A DNA stretch of 47,966 nt, taken from positions 91,878-139,843 of the forward strand of contig JAOAFE010000005.1 in the NCBI GenBank assembly GCA_026416455.1, given 5' to 3'. The notes beneath the pieces were generated by a model. The model was not told the DNA's origin and ran no database searches. It saw only the letters and a list, made by a program, of their open reading frames with translations. A program made the translations under genes and the position numbers. This document shows positions 25,716 to 35,656 of the stretch, piece by piece (position 1 is the first letter of the stretch; each line of letters starts with the position of its first letter). The DNA comes from Syntrophales bacterium (GTDB lineage: Bacteria > Desulfobacterota > Syntrophia > Syntrophales > UBA8958).

Positions 25716-26296
25716 GTCTGATACCGATAGTAATCGAACAGGATGGTCGGGGAGAACGGGCATATGATATTTATTCCCGTCTCCTCAAGGATCGGATCAT
25801 ATTCTTAGGTACAGCTATTGATGATAATGTGGCCAATGTGATCATCGCTCAGATGTTGTATCTCGAATCGGAAGACCCGGATAAAGATATTTTCTTCTAT
25901 CTTAATACCCCCGGGGGGCACGTAAGTTCGGGTCTCGCCATTTTTGATACGATGAATTACATCAAGTGTCCCGTATCAACGTTCTGTATGGGGCAGGCGG
26001 CAAGCATGGGGGCTATTCTCTTGGCGGCCGGCACGAAGGGGAAAAGGTATGCCCTTCCGCACGCCCGGATTTTGATCCACCAACCTTTGGGAGGGTTCCA
26101 CGGGCAGGCGACGGATATAGATATCCAAGCGAGGGAGATTCTTCGGTTGAAAGAGGAGCTGAATCGTATTCTGGCGGAGCTTACGGGGAATCCGATAGAA
26201 AAAATTACGGCTGATACGGAGCGGGATTATTATATGAGCAGTGCTCAAGCGAAGGAATATGGCATAATTGATGAAATAATAGTTAAGAGGCAGTAA
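25712..26296 (+). CDS. clpP: ATP-dependent Clp protease proteolytic subunit
   Basis: A 194-residue ClpP of standard length. The catalytic triad is S98 ([14 protein letters not shown]), H123 (HARILIHQP) and D172 (DTERDYYMS). It forms the double-ring peptidase that partners with ClpX encoded next. The ATG overlaps the tig stop and GGGAG precedes it. No propeptide is evident beyond the short N-terminus [10 protein letters not shown]. Confidence 0.98.
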   Translation: MSLIPIVIEQDGRGERAYDIYSRLLKDRIIFLGTAIDDNVANVIIAQMLYLESEDPDKDIFFYLNTPGGHVSSGLAIFDTMNYIKCPVSTFCMGQAASMGAILLAAGTKGKRYALPHARILIHQPLGGFHGQATDIDIQAREILRLKEELNRILAELTGNPIEKITADTERDYYMSSAQAKEYGIIDEIIVKRQ

Positions 26297-26318
26297 TAAA
26301 ATTTAGATGAGGTAAAAA

Positions 26319-27587
26319 ATGGCAAGAAGAGGAAGAGAATATCAGGATGGACATGGGATGCTTTACTGTTCATTCTGTGGCAAGAGTCAGAATGAGGTAA
26401 GAAAACTAGTCGCCGGTCCGACGGCCTATATATGTGACGAATGTATTGAGTTGTGCCGTTGTATCGTAGAAGAAGATGAAGGAGGTCTCCCCAGGCGGAA
26501 GGAGGAAACACGGAAAGGTATCCCCACGCCTATGGAGATTAAAAAATTCCTTGATGCTTATGTGATAGGGCAAGAGAAAACGAAGAAAGTTCTATCCGTG
26601 GCCGTTTATAATCATTATAAACGTCTCTATGCTCCCGTAGATAAGGATGGTGTGGAAATCCAAAAGAGCAATGTTCTTCTTATTGGTCCGACCGGTTCGG
26701 GGAAGACGCTCCTCGCCAAGACACTCGCTAAGATGCTGAATGTACCCTTTACGATTGCCGACGCGACGACCCTAACGGAAGCGGGTTACGTAGGCGAAGA
26801 TGTGGAAAATATTATCCTTTATCTCCTGCAGAATGCGGACTACGACGTAGAACGGGCACAAAGGGGCATCGTTTACATTGATGAAATAGACAAGATAGCG
26901 AAGAAATCGGGTAATCCTTCCATTACCCGAGACGTTTCGGGAGAGGGGGTTCAACAGGCCCTCCTTAAGATTATTGAGGGCACGTTGGCCAATGTACCTC
27001 CCAAAGGAGGACGAAAGCACCCCCAGCAGGAGTTCATACAAGTGGATACGACCAACATCCTCTTTATCTGCGGAGGGGCGTTTAATTCTCTGGAGGATAT
27101 TATAGCGAAAAGGGAAGGGGCAAGCTCCCTGGGTTTTGGAGCTGAGGTAAGAAGCAAGAAACATGGCAAGATCGGCGATCTTCTTGCCCTGGTCCAGCCT
27201 GAGGATCTGATCAAATTTGGCATGATCCCCGAATTTGTCGGACGATTCCCGGTTATTGCTACCCTGGACGAATTGGATGAAGAGGCGATGGTACGTATCT
27301 TGGTCGAACCGAAGGATGCGATTATAAAACAGTACAAGAAGCTCTTCGAAATGGAAAACGTGAAATTGAAATTTACCGACGGTGCTCTACGGGCGATTGC
27401 CAAGCTCGCCATCGAAAAGAAAACAGGGGCCAGGGGATTGCGTTCCATTCTGGAAACGGTCATGTTAGATGTTATGTATGAACTGCCGTCGCGTCGAGAT
27501 ATGAGAGAATGCATAATATCCGAAGAGGTGGTTATGAACCGTGAAGCACCGATTCTTATTTATGAGTCGAAGTCTGAGATGGCGTGA
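26319..27587 (+). CDS. clpX: ATP-dependent Clp protease ATP-binding subunit ClpX
   Basis: A 422-residue AAA+ unfoldase. The N-terminal zinc-binding domain has four cysteines (YCSFCGKS and [10 protein letters not shown]), followed by Walker A GPTGSGKT, Walker [11 protein letters not shown], the pore-loop region YVGEDVE and the sensor-2 arginine near GARGLRSI. It unfolds tagged substrates and feeds them to ClpP. ATG follows GAGG by 6 nt, 22 nt after clpP. The stop overlaps the possible GTG start of lon. Confidence 0.98.
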   Translation: MARRGREYQDGHGMLYCSFCGKSQNEVRKLVAGPTAYICDECIELCRCIVEEDEGGLPRRKEETRKGIPTPMEIKKFLDAYVIGQEKTKKVLSVAVYNHYKRLYAPVDKDGVEIQKSNVLLIGPTGSGKTLLAKTLAKMLNVPFTIADATTLTEAGYVGEDVENIILYLLQNADYDVERAQRGIVYIDEIDKIAKKSGNPSITRDVSGEGVQQALLKIIEGTLANVPPKGGRKHPQQEFIQVDTTNILFICGGAFNSLEDIIAKREGASSLGFGAEVRSKKHGKIGDLLALVQPEDLIKFGMIPEFVGRFPVIATLDELDEEAMVRILVEPKDAIIKQYKKLFEMENVKLKFTDGALRAIAKLAIEKKTGARGLRSILETVMLDVMYELPSRRDMRECIISEEVVMNREAPILIYESKSEMA

Positions 27588-27598
27588 GGGATAGTTTT

Positions 27599-30004
27599 AT
27601 GCAGGAGTGTATGGGTGATAGAACAAACAAAATTGTAAGCATTCCGCTTTTACCTCTGCGGGATGTTATCGTTTTCCCTCACATGATCGTTCCCCTTTTC
27701 GTGGGAAGAGAGAAGTCCATCGCTGCCCTCGAAGTGGCGATGAGGCAAGAAAAGGGTATTTTCTTAGTCGCCCAAAAGTCGGCGCAGAAAGATGATCCGG
27801 CAGAAAATGACATTTACACCGTCGGAACGATCGGAATCATCATCCAACTCTTAAGGCTCCCGGACGGCACGGTTAAAGTGCTCGTAGAAGGTAAAGAGAG
27901 GGGTGTAATTAAGAGATACTTGACCACTCAAGAGTACTTTTCCGTCGAAGTCGAAGAGATGCCCGATGAGATGGACGACGACCAGGTGAAGACGGCTGCC
28001 TTAATGCGAAGCCTCAAGGAATCCTTCGAACAGTACGTGAAGCTCAGCCGGAAAATCCATGTGGAAATGATCGGGACGGTCAATGCTATTGATGAGCCTT
28101 CTAAATTGGCAGATGTCATCATTTCCCATCTTACGGTTAAGCTTGAGGATAAGCAGCGTGTATTAGAAAAGGCAAACGTCAATAGTCGCATGGAGGCGGT
28201 CTATGAGCTACTGCTTGGCGAGATAGAGATTCTACAGGTAGAGGAGAAGATAAGGCGCCGCGTCAAGAAGCAGATGGAGAAGACGCAGAAGGATTATTAC
28301 TTAAATGAGCAGATGCGGGCCATTCAAAAAGAGATGGGTGAGAAAGATGAATTCAAGAGTGAGATCGCCGAGCTCGAGAGACGATTAAAACAGAAGAAGC
28401 TCTCCGAAGAAGCTTACAAAAAGGTAAAATCGGAACTGAAGAAGCTTCAGTTGATGCCGCCCATGTCGGCCGAAGCGACGGTCGTGCGTAATTACATAGA
28501 TTGGTTACTCGACCTTCCGTGGACAGAAAAAACGGAAAACAAGTATACCTTGAAAGAGTCGGAGGCCATTCTGGAAGAAGATCACTATGGTCTCAAACAG
28601 GTGAAGGAAAGAATTCTCGAATACTTGGCCGTGCAGAATCTAGTCAAAAAGAACAAAGGGTCGATTCTGTGTCTCGTCGGTCCACCGGGGGTAGGGAAGA
28701 CATCGATCGCCCGTTCCGTCGCGCGGGCCACGAATCGCAAGTTTGTCCGGTTTTCACTAGGTGGAGTACGAGATGAAGCGGAGATAAGAGGGCACAGGCG
28801 CACATACATCGGTGCCCTGCCCGGCAAGATCATCCAACTCATGAAGAAGGCAGGCACGACCAATCCCGTCTTCTGCCTGGATGAGGTAGACAAATTGAGC
28901 TCGGACTTTCGCGGAGATCCCGCCTCCGCTTTACTAGAGGTCCTTGATCCGGAGCAAAATAATGCCTTCAACGACCACTATTTGGAGGTCGACTACGACC
29001 TTTCGGATGTCATGTTCATCACTACGGCCAATGTTCTGCAGACGATACCGGCACCGCTTCAAGATCGGATGGAGGTAATTCGGATTGCGGGATACACAGA
29101 GCCGGAGAAGCTCAATATAGCTAAAAAATTCCTTGTGGCGAAGGAGATGGAGGCAAATGGATTATCTAAAGAACAGATTATCTTCACCGATGGGGCCATT
29201 CTTACCATTATTCGCCAGTATACCCGTGAGGCGGGGGTAAGGAATCTAGAGAGGGAGATTGCCTCTATCTGTCGAAAAGTGGCTCGCAGCATTGTGGCGG
29301 AAGGGATGAAAAAAGGGCCGATCAAAATCACGTCCAAAAACGTGCCTAAGTATCTCGGCGTGCCTAAGTATCGGCACGGCGAAGTCGAGGGTAAAGATCA
29401 AATCGGTTTAACGACCGGTCTAGCTTGGACCGAAGTGGGAGGAGAGCTCCTCGCTGTTGAGGCCTCCATTATGAAAGGCACGGGCAAGTTAGTGCTAACG
29501 GGTAAATTGGGTGATGTCATGCAGGAATCAGCTCAAGCCGCTCTTACCTACGTCCGGGCCAGAGCAGAATCATTTGGTTTGGCTCCTAATTTTTATCAGG
29601 AAACAGATATCCATATTCACGTGCCGGAAGGGGCCATTCCCAAAGATGGTCCCTCGGCCGGTATTGCTATGGCGACCTCGATTGTATCGGCCCTGACCAA
29701 GAAGAAAGTACGGGGTGATGTGGCAATGACGGGGGAGATTACCCTCCGAGGGCGGGTCTTGCCCATTGGGGGCGTGAAAGAAAAGCTCCTGGCTGCTCAT
29801 CGTGGAAATATAAAAACCGTCATTATTCCGAAGGACAATGAGAAGGACTTGGCCGAAGTGCCTAGTAACATTATAAAGGCCCTGAACATTGTCTTTGTTG
29901 AACATATGGACGAGGTGTTGAAAGTGGCCCTCGTTGAAGAAGGGTGGTCGGAGCGTGAACAGAGGGAGGAATCTTTCACTCCGATGGCCGCGCCTGTTTC
30001 CTAA
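27599..30004 (+). CDS. lon: Lon protease (LonA)
   Basis: About 800 residues: N-terminal substrate-binding domain ([23 protein letters not shown]), coiled-coil region, AAA+ module with Walker [16 protein letters not shown] and Walker [12 protein letters not shown], and a C-terminal serine-lysine protease domain with [11 protein letters not shown] (catalytic Ser at codon 29654-29656) and the Lys in [13 protein letters not shown] favour the ATG at 27599 because GAGGG lies 8 nt ahead; a GTG at 27584 overlapping the clpX stop as GTGA is the alternative, five residues longer. Lon degrades misfolded and regulatory proteins in the cytoplasm and completes the tig-clpP-clpX-lon group. Confidence 0.97.
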   Translation: MQECMGDRTNKIVSIPLLPLRDVIVFPHMIVPLFVGREKSIAALEVAMRQEKGIFLVAQKSAQKDDPAENDIYTVGTIGIIIQLLRLPDGTVKVLVEGKERGVIKRYLTTQEYFSVEVEEMPDEMDDDQVKTAALMRSLKESFEQYVKLSRKIHVEMIGTVNAIDEPSKLADVIISHLTVKLEDKQRVLEKANVNSRMEAVYELLLGEIEILQVEEKIRRRVKKQMEKTQKDYYLNEQMRAIQKEMGEKDEFKSEIAELERRLKQKKLSEEAYKKVKSELKKLQLMPPMSAEATVVRNYIDWLLDLPWTEKTENKYTLKESEAILEEDHYGLKQVKERILEYLAVQNLVKKNKGSILCLVGPPGVGKTSIARSVARATNRKFVRFSLGGVRDEAEIRGHRRTYIGALPGKIIQLMKKAGTTNPVFCLDEVDKLSSDFRGDPASALLEVLDPEQNNAFNDHYLEVDYDLSDVMFITTANVLQTIPAPLQDRMEVIRIAGYTEPEKLNIAKKFLVAKEMEANGLSKEQIIFTDGAILTIIRQYTREAGVRNLEREIASICRKVARSIVAEGMKKGPIKITSKNVPKYLGVPKYRHGEVEGKDQIGLTTGLAWTEVGGELLAVEASIMKGTGKLVLTGKLGDVMQESAQAALTYVRARAESFGLAPNFYQETDIHIHVPEGAIPKDGPSAGIAMATSIVSALTKKKVRGDVAMTGEITLRGRVLPIGGVKEKLLAAHRGNIKTVIIPKDNEKDLAEVPSNIIKALNIVFVEHMDEVLKVALVEEGWSEREQREESFTPMAAPVS

Positions 30005-30008
30005 CCTC

Positions 30009-30037
30009 TTGACAAAAGGGGTTTGTATTGATAAAAA
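30009..30037 (+). promoter_or_regulatory. promoter of the tRNA-Val/tRNA-Asp pair
   Basis: TTGACA, 17 nt, TAAAAA, immediately after the lon stop codon. The -10 is weak but the -35 is perfect. Confidence 0.5.
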
Positions 30038-30060
30038 ATGCGCGATTTTGTTATAAACAT

Positions 30061-30136
30061 GGGCGGGTAGCTCAGCTGGGAGAGCGCCACGCTTACACCG
30101 TGGAAGTCACAGGTTCGAGTCCTGTTCCGCCTACCA
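30061..30136 (+). tRNA. tRNA-Val (TAC)
   Basis: A 76-nt cloverleaf with encoded CCA; anticodon stem CCACG/CGTGG and loop CTTACAC (anticodon TAC), T-arm ACAGG/CCTGT. Confidence 0.97.
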
Positions 30137-30186
30137 TGAAAAAGACCGTATGACGGGTTAGCGGGTGGATATAGTATTAACGATGC

Positions 30187-30263
30187 GGGGTCGTAGTTAA
30201 GCTGGTTATAACGCCGGCCTGTCACGCCGGAGGGCGAGGGTTCAAGTCCCTTCGGCCCCGCCA
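30187..30263 (+). tRNA. tRNA-Asp (GTC)
   Basis: A 77-nt cloverleaf with encoded CCA; acceptor GGGGTCG/CGGCCCC, discriminator G, anticodon loop CTGTCAC (anticodon GTC). It is probably cotranscribed with the preceding tRNA-Val. Confidence 0.97.
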
Positions 30264-30271
30264 GAATAAAC

Positions 30272-30305
30272 AGAGGGGTTGGCCCCGGAGGTTAACCCCT
30301 CTTTT
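30272..30305 (+). terminator. intrinsic terminator of the tRNA-Val/Asp transcript
   Basis: A perfect nine-pair stem AGAGGGGTT/AACCCCTCT with a short T tail, 8 nt after tRNA-Asp. The radical SAM start codon is about 20 nt further on. Confidence 0.75.
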
Positions 30306-30326
30306 CGTAAGGTCAAGTTTCAGATC

Positions 30327-31202
30327 ATGAAGTACGAGGGGATTATCATAAGACCGCCGAGTGAAGCCCGGAGTCTGCTTCTGCAAGTGACTGTCGGATG
30401 TTCGCATAATAAATGCACCTTCTGCGGGACGTACAAGGGGGTACGCTTTAGGATCAAATCGGAAGAAGAAATTAGAGAAGACATCGTCGAGGCGGCTAAA
30501 TATAAACGATTCATTAGAAGGGTTTTTTTGTGCGACGGCGACGCCCTGATCATTCCCCAAGATAGGCTCGTGAGAATTTTGGAAATGATTAAGGAACATT
30601 TGCCGGGTGTGGAGAGGGTAGGGCTGTACGGCAATGCAAAGAGTATCTTGAGGAAAAGCGATGACAATTTAATGGAATTGAAAAGCTTGGGCCTCGGTAT
30701 CGTCTATTTAGGTGTAGAGACAGGAAATGATGAAATACTGGCGGCAGTGAGAAAGGGAGTGACGTATGATCAGATGGTCGAAGCGGGAAGAAAGGTGAAA
30801 AGGGCTGGAATTACCCTTTCCACGACTATCCTGTTGGGGATAGGAGGTAAGGAAAAAAGTATGGACCATGCCCGAGATACGGCCCGCATCATCTCCGATA
30901 TCGATCCTGATTTTTGTGGGGCCTTGACGGTCATGCTCATACCCGGGACCCCTCTTTATCAGGCATATGTAGACGGTAGTTTCGTATTGCCCGATACATT
31001 CGGTTTTCTGGAGGAACTCGGTGTCATCATTGGCCAGAGCCATTTGACCAATTGTTTCTTCACCTCCAATCATGCCTCTAATTATCTTCCCCTCCGTCTG
31101 AGATTGCCTCAGGATAAAGAAGCGGCTACTGGCATGATTAAACAAATTATAGAAAGCCGGAATGACCGCGTTTTAAGACCGGAATACCTAAGAGGCCTTT
31201 GA
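30327..31202 (+). CDS. radical SAM protein
   Basis: A 291-residue radical SAM enzyme. From the ATG at 30327 the protein starts MKYEGIIIRPPSEARSLLLQ; the frame is open back to 30279, but that stretch is the tRNA terminator. The cluster motif is C25-SHNK-C30-TF-C33, that is C-x4-C-x2-C, a variant of the usual C-x3-C-x2-C. Further family features are GVETGNDEIL and the GITLSTTILLG strand. It resembles the coproporphyrinogen-oxidase/MiaB-like group of small radical SAM proteins of unknown substrate. It has a weak ribosome-binding site and is followed after 6 nt by lnt. Confidence 0.85.
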   Translation: MKYEGIIIRPPSEARSLLLQVTVGCSHNKCTFCGTYKGVRFRIKSEEEIREDIVEAAKYKRFIRRVFLCDGDALIIPQDRLVRILEMIKEHLPGVERVGLYGNAKSILRKSDDNLMELKSLGLGIVYLGVETGNDEILAAVRKGVTYDQMVEAGRKVKRAGITLSTTILLGIGGKEKSMDHARDTARIISDIDPDFCGALTVMLIPGTPLYQAYVDGSFVLPDTFGFLEELGVIIGQSHLTNCFFTSNHASNYLPLRLRLPQDKEAATGMIKQIIESRNDRVLRPEYLRGL

Positions 31203-31208
31203 GGCGTT

Positions 31209-32768
31209 ATGATAATTTGGGATAAGGGGCGCCAATGGTCGCGCGAGCTTGGGGCCCTCGGAGCGGGATTATTATTATTTCTTTCCTTTCCCAAGTTTGG
31301 ATTTGGTATCGTCTCTTGGTTTGCCCTGGTGCTGCAATTGAGGGCCATCGAAGGTGTGGGGGTCAGGAAGGCTTTCTGGTTAGGTTTCCTGACGGGCATG
31401 ATCGCTCATCTGGGCATCCTATATTGGATTGCCTATGTGGTCGTCAAATACGGGAACTTGTCTCTCATTGTGGGCATCTTCGCCCTCACTTTACTGGCCA
31501 GTTATCTGAGTCTCTATACGGCTCTTTTTGCCGCGAGTGTCTCTTATGCTCAGAGCATGAAGATTTCAACTCTCTTTACCGTGCCCATTGTATGGACATC
31601 TCTGGAATATATAAAGACCTATGCCTTAACGGGGTTCCCGTGGGCCCTACTGGGGTACTCACAATATAAGTGGCCTGTATTCCTTCAGATTGCCGATATA
31701 ACAGGTGTTTATGGGGTCTCCTTTGTGATCGCTTTGGTCAATGCTTTTCTTTACGAATTCGTTTTCCAGCGTCAACGGCGTGTTTTGAAATTAGCTTTTA
31801 TTCTTAGCATATTAGCTTTGGTTATTGCCTATGGCTTATGGCGCCTGCAAGATACAGATAGAAAACTCGCTGCCGCCCCCGCGATCGAGGTAGGCATCGT
31901 TCAAGGTAATGTGGATCAAAGCGTAAAGTGGAACCCGGCGTATCAGGATGCCACGATGGCGACCTACCTCGCTCTGACGAGAGAAGTTTTAAAGAATGGA
32001 CTCGATCTCGTGGTTTGGCCAGAAACGGCCACCCCCTTTTTCTATCAGGATCCCTCACCCTACCAGGCGGCAATGGTTGAAATGGTGGGACAGCATAAAG
32101 TATGGTTTCTCTTCGGAAGTCCCAGTTATAAGAGAGATAAAGAAAATCAAGTAACCATCTTCAATAGCGTCTATCTTATCAATCCCCAGGGTGTCGTGCA
32201 AGGTAGGTACGATAAGGTACACCTCGTCCCCTACGGTGAATACGTGCCACTGAGGAGATTTTTTCCCTTTATCAATAAGCTGGTACACGGTATCGGTGAT
32301 TTCGGAACCGGCCCCGGTTATATTCCCCTGGAAATGGACACACACAAGATGGGAGTGCTTATTTGCTACGAAGCCATATTTCCTGAAGCAGCGTGCACAT
32401 ATGCCCGTGCTGGTTCAAATTTACTCGTTAACGTAACCAACGATGCCTGGTTCGGTCGCACTTCGGCACCGTATCAACATCTGTCAATGGCTGTTTTGAG
32501 AGCGGTGGAAAATAAGATTTACTTAGTAAGGGCCGCCAATACAGGCATCAGCGCTTTTGTCGATCCAGTAGGGCGGATAACAGGAGAAACGGGACTCTTT
32601 ATGCCGGCTACTTTATATAGTCAGGTGAAATTGTATCGAGGGAACACATTTTATAGCCGGTATGGGGATGTATTTTCTCTATCCTGTCTGGTCTGCGTGT
32701 TCATAGGTTTGCTTATAACAACCAGAAGGAGGAAGGTCTATGATAGAAGGATGGCAGGATTCGATTGA
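31209..32768 (+). CDS. lnt: apolipoprotein N-acyltransferase
   Basis: A 519-residue inner-membrane enzyme that adds the third acyl chain to lipoproteins. The N-terminal region (residues about 15-215) has several membrane helices. The periplasmic nitrilase domain has the catalytic triad E272 (VWPETATPFF), K336 (YDKVHLVPYGEYVPLR) and C386 (LICYEAIFPE), followed by LVNVTNDAWFG and a final membrane helix. Length is normal. The 3' end overlaps the prfB start by 29 bp. Its presence indicates a diderm cell envelope. Confidence 0.96.
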   Translation: MIIWDKGRQWSRELGALGAGLLLFLSFPKFGFGIVSWFALVLQLRAIEGVGVRKAFWLGFLTGMIAHLGILYWIAYVVVKYGNLSLIVGIFALTLLASYLSLYTALFAASVSYAQSMKISTLFTVPIVWTSLEYIKTYALTGFPWALLGYSQYKWPVFLQIADITGVYGVSFVIALVNAFLYEFVFQRQRRVLKLAFILSILALVIAYGLWRLQDTDRKLAAAPAIEVGIVQGNVDQSVKWNPAYQDATMATYLALTREVLKNGLDLVVWPETATPFFYQDPSPYQAAMVEMVGQHKVWFLFGSPSYKRDKENQVTIFNSVYLINPQGVVQGRYDKVHLVPYGEYVPLRRFFPFINKLVHGIGDFGTGPGYIPLEMDTHKMGVLICYEAIFPEAACTYARAGSNLLVNVTNDAWFGRTSAPYQHLSMAVLRAVENKIYLVRAANTGISAFVDPVGRITGETGLFMPATLYSQVKLYRGNTFYSRYGDVFSLSCLVCVFIGLLITTRRRKVYDRRMAGFD

Positions 32769-33838
32769 GGGCTTAAGAAAGAGGATAGATAAATTGGGAG
32801 AGTATCTTTGACATTGAAGGAAAAGAGCGGGAACTGGAGGAAATCTCTTTAATAACCGTACGTAATGATTTTTGGGAGGATCAAGAAAAGGCAAGAGAGC
32901 TCCTCAAAAGAGAAAGCCGATTAAAAGAAGAGGTGAACAGGTGGAAAGTGTTGGACAAACAGTTATCCGACTTGGAGGAGCTTTACGTCTTAGCGGAGGA
33001 GGAAACGGACGAAAGTACCATAGGTGACCTCGTCCGGGATTTACATCGTTTGGAAAAGTCCGTGAGAGATGAAGAGTTGAGATGTATGCTCTCGGCCGAG
33101 GAAGACCGAATGGATGCCATTATGTCGATCCATGCGGGGGCGGGGGGGACGGAGGCGCAAGACTGGGCCGAGATGCTTCTTCGCATGTATCTGAGATGGG
33201 CGGAAAGAAAGGGATACAAGACGGAAATAATTGACGAATTGCCAGGTGACGAGGCGGGTATTAAGAGTGTCTCCTTTACGGTTGAAGGTCCGTACGCCTA
33301 CGGTTACGCTAAAGCCGAAATTGGCATCCATCGCCTCGTTCGTGTCTCACCATTTGACGCTAATGCAAGGCGTCATACTTCTTTTGCCTCCGTTTTTGTC
33401 TACCCCGAGGTTTCGGACGATATTGTCATCGATATTAAAGAAGAAGATTTAAAGATCGACACGTTTCGTGCCGGCGGGAAGGGGGGGCAACATGTAAACA
33501 AGACGGATTCCGCCGTACGTATTACTCATCTTCCAACAGGAATAGTAGTTCAATGCCAGAATGAAAGATCCCAGCACAAAAATAGAATGATGGCCATGAA
33601 GTACCTCCGATCTCGCTTATACGAACTGAAACTACAGGAAAAGAAGGAGAAGATGGAAGAGTTGAATAAGTCGAAAAAGGACATTGCCTGGGGCAGCCAG
33701 ATTCGTTCCTACATTCTCCATCCGTATCGTTTAGTTAAGGACCATCGGACGAACCTAGAGACGGGAGATGTAAACCGGGTGCTAGACGGGGAAATAGATG
33801 ATTTTATTGAGGCTTATCTTTTATCGGTGGAAAAATAA
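32740..33838 (+). CDS. prfB: peptide chain release factor 2 (programmed +1 frameshift)
   Basis: RF2 recognises UGA and UAA. Translation begins at the ATG at 32740 (AGGAGG 7 nt upstream) as MIEGWQDSIEGL and reaches CTT-TGA at 32806-32811, where a +1 shift (CTT then GAC at 32810-32812) is needed to enter the main frame. The joined product is 365 residues, the same as E. coli RF2. Key motifs: SPF (stop-codon recognition, RF2-type) in VRVSPFDANARR and GGQ at residues 248-250 (AGGKGGQHVNK). The internal Shine-Dalgarno-like GGGAGAG directly ahead of TATCTTTGAC is the known stimulator. The gene is not broken: this is autoregulation by RF2 level. Confidence 0.97.
32795..32812 (+). promoter_or_regulatory. 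RF2 recoding site
   Basis: GGGAGAGTATCTTTGAC: an anti-Shine-Dalgarno-pairing stretch, then the slippery CTT codon and in-frame TGA followed by C, as in other prfB genes. Confidence 0.93.
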
Positions 33839-33922
33839 GTAGTTTTTTGTTGTCTGTTACCGGTATCATATGCTATGGGACGGATACCCGAGGGGTAGAA
33901 TTGAATTGAGGAGGGCAAAGCC

Positions 33923-35656
33923 ATGGGAAAATTACCAGTGCGGATTTTTAGTGCCTTGGTTTTATTTCACCTGGCCGTATGTCCCGGACTTACCTATGGC
34001 GAAGGTAGCAGACCGGTTCTCACCAAAGACACGTTCTCCCCAGCTAAGTCAAAATTAGATCGAGGAAGGGAAGCGAATGAAAACTTCGAGTCGGATGAGG
34101 AGGTAATCGAGCAGGCCCTGTCTCTCATCGGAGAGGCGGATGTGAAATGGAAAGAAGGACGTATGGAGGAAGCACTGGAGCTGCTTGATCGTGCTTATGC
34201 TATTATTTTAGATACTAATGGCGATACCAAAGTGGCCCGTCAAAAGGATGACTTGAGGCTCCTCATTTCGAAGAAGATAGTAACCATATATAGCTCCATG
34301 CAGCGGGCAACCAAGGGAAAAAGAGGAGAAATCCCCTACATTATGAACGAAGATGTGGAAAAAGAGATTCGCTCTTTTCTCGGTCCCGAACGGGAATTTT
34401 TCCTATCTTCATACCAGAGATCCTTTCGTTTTCGACCCATGATTAAGGAAGAATTAAAAAAGGCCGGTCTGCCCGAGGAATTATCTTGGCTTCCACTGGT
34501 GGAAAGTGGCTTCAAGATTTCAGCCCTCTCGCCAGCCCGCGCCTTGGGTTTGTGGCAGTTTATACCTTCGACAGGTTACAAATACGGGTTAAACCGCGAT
34601 GACTGGATTGATGAACGTCTCGATCCCTTGAAGGCAACTCGAGCAGCCATTAGTTATCTCAAAGACCTGCATGGCATGTTTGGAGATTGGCTGACTGTCC
34701 TGGCAGCCTATAACTGTGGGGAGGGAAGGGTTGCCCGCGTTATCTCGGCGCAGCAGATTAACTACCTTGACCGATTTTGGGATTTGTACCAGGCACTGCC
34801 TTATGAGACGGCAAGATATGTACCTCGCTTTTTGGCGACCTTACATTTGATTCGCGAACCCAAAAAGTATGGTTTAGACCTCGATTCCGTAGCTCCTCTA
34901 CCAGAGCTAAATTATGAAGTGGTTACTATTAACCGGCAAACGCATTTAAAAGACATTGCTTGTGCCCTTGGGGTTTCGGAAGAAGAGCTGGCTTTCCTCA
35001 ATCCGGAATTGAGATTCCGGATCACTCCGGAGCGGGCTTACGAATTAAAGATTCCAATGGGATTGAAAGAAAAATTCCTCGCCTTAGTGGACGATATACC
35101 TCACTGGAAAGAACCCCTTCCTTTAGCAAAGAGGAAGGGAAGAACCGTATACATTGCTCACCGAGTAAGAGCGGGGGAATCAGTTTACACCATTGCCAGA
35201 AAATACGGTACAACCACGAAGGCCGTGCGCAGCACCAATCGCTTAGGTAGTCGGGAAGTTAAGGTAGGTGAACGCATTTTGGTGCCCGTGACAAAGACTA
35301 CATATGCCCAGAAACAGCCGGTGAAATCGCAAGAGGTAGACACCTATAAGGTAAAGAAAGGTGATACACTCTTATCCATCGCCCAGAAGTACAATGTCCC
35401 CGCGGGGGAAATTAAGAGGATAAATAATTTAAAAACCAATAATTTGGTCGTCGGACAGGTAATAAAGTTGAAAGATACTTCCACAGCTTCTACAGGTGGC
35501 TCTAAGAAACGTAACACGTACGTCGTCAAGAAGGGTGATACGCTGATCAAAATTGCTCAGAAAAACAATATTGATGTCGAAAAGCTAAAGACGTTGAATA
35601 AAATCCGTGGGAACGGCGATACTCTCAAAGTGGGTCAGGTCCTTGTCGTAAATTAA
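33923..35656 (+). CDS. mltD: membrane-associated lytic transglycosylase with three LysM domains
   Basis: A 577-residue periplasmic enzyme. The N-terminal segment VRIFSALVLFHLAVCPGL is a signal peptide; the cysteine does not sit in a good lipobox. Residues about 60-130 are helical. The SLT domain (about 175-310) has catalytic E194 (LPLVESGFKISALS) and GLWQFIPSTGYKYGL. Three LysM repeats follow at about 405-450, 465-510 and 530-577 (VRAGESVYTIARKYG, VKKGDTLLSIAQKYN, VKKGDTLIKIAQKNN), which bind glycan strands. This is the MltD architecture; it cleaves peptidoglycan during growth. ATG follows GAGGAGGG. The stop TAA overlaps the stop of the convergent phosphomutase gene by 4 bp. Confidence 0.94.
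   Translation: MGKLPVRIFSALVLFHLAVCPGLTYGEGSRPVLTKDTFSPAKSKLDRGREANENFESDEEVIEQALSLIGEADVKWKEGRMEEALELLDRAYAIILDTNGDTKVARQKDDLRLLISKKIVTIYSSMQRATKGKRGEIPYIMNEDVEKEIRSFLGPEREFFLSSYQRSFRFRPMIKEELKKAGLPEELSWLPLVESGFKISALSPARALGLWQFIPSTGYKYGLNRDDWIDERLDPLKATRAAISYLKDLHGMFGDWLTVLAAYNCGEGRVARVISAQQINYLDRFWDLYQALPYETARYVPRFLATLHLIREPKKYGLDLDSVAPLPELNYEVVTINRQTHLKDIACALGVSEEELAFLNPELRFRITPERAYELKIPMGLKEKFLALVDDIPHWKEPLPLAKRKGRTVYIAHRVRAGESVYTIARKYGTTTKAVRSTNRLGSREVKVGERILVPVTKTTYAQKQPVKSQEVDTYKVKKGDTLLSIAQKYNVPAGEIKRINNLKTNNLVVGQVIKLKDTSTASTGGSKKRNTYVVKKGDTLIKIAQKNNIDVEKLKTLNKIRGNGDTLKVGQVLVVN

Noticed and set aside
30279-30326. N-terminal extension of the radical SAM protein
   Set aside because: This stretch is the tRNA-Asp terminator hairpin, and the TTG there has no usable ribosome-binding site.
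30001-30599. Minus-strand open frames with RNRTRTCDFHG and GRRDLNPRPPA
   Set aside because: Both are antisense translations of tRNA-Val and tRNA-Asp, not genes.
32740-32811. prfB as a frameshifted pseudogene
   Set aside because: The in-frame TGA sits in the conserved RF2 recoding site and the joined product has normal length and motifs.
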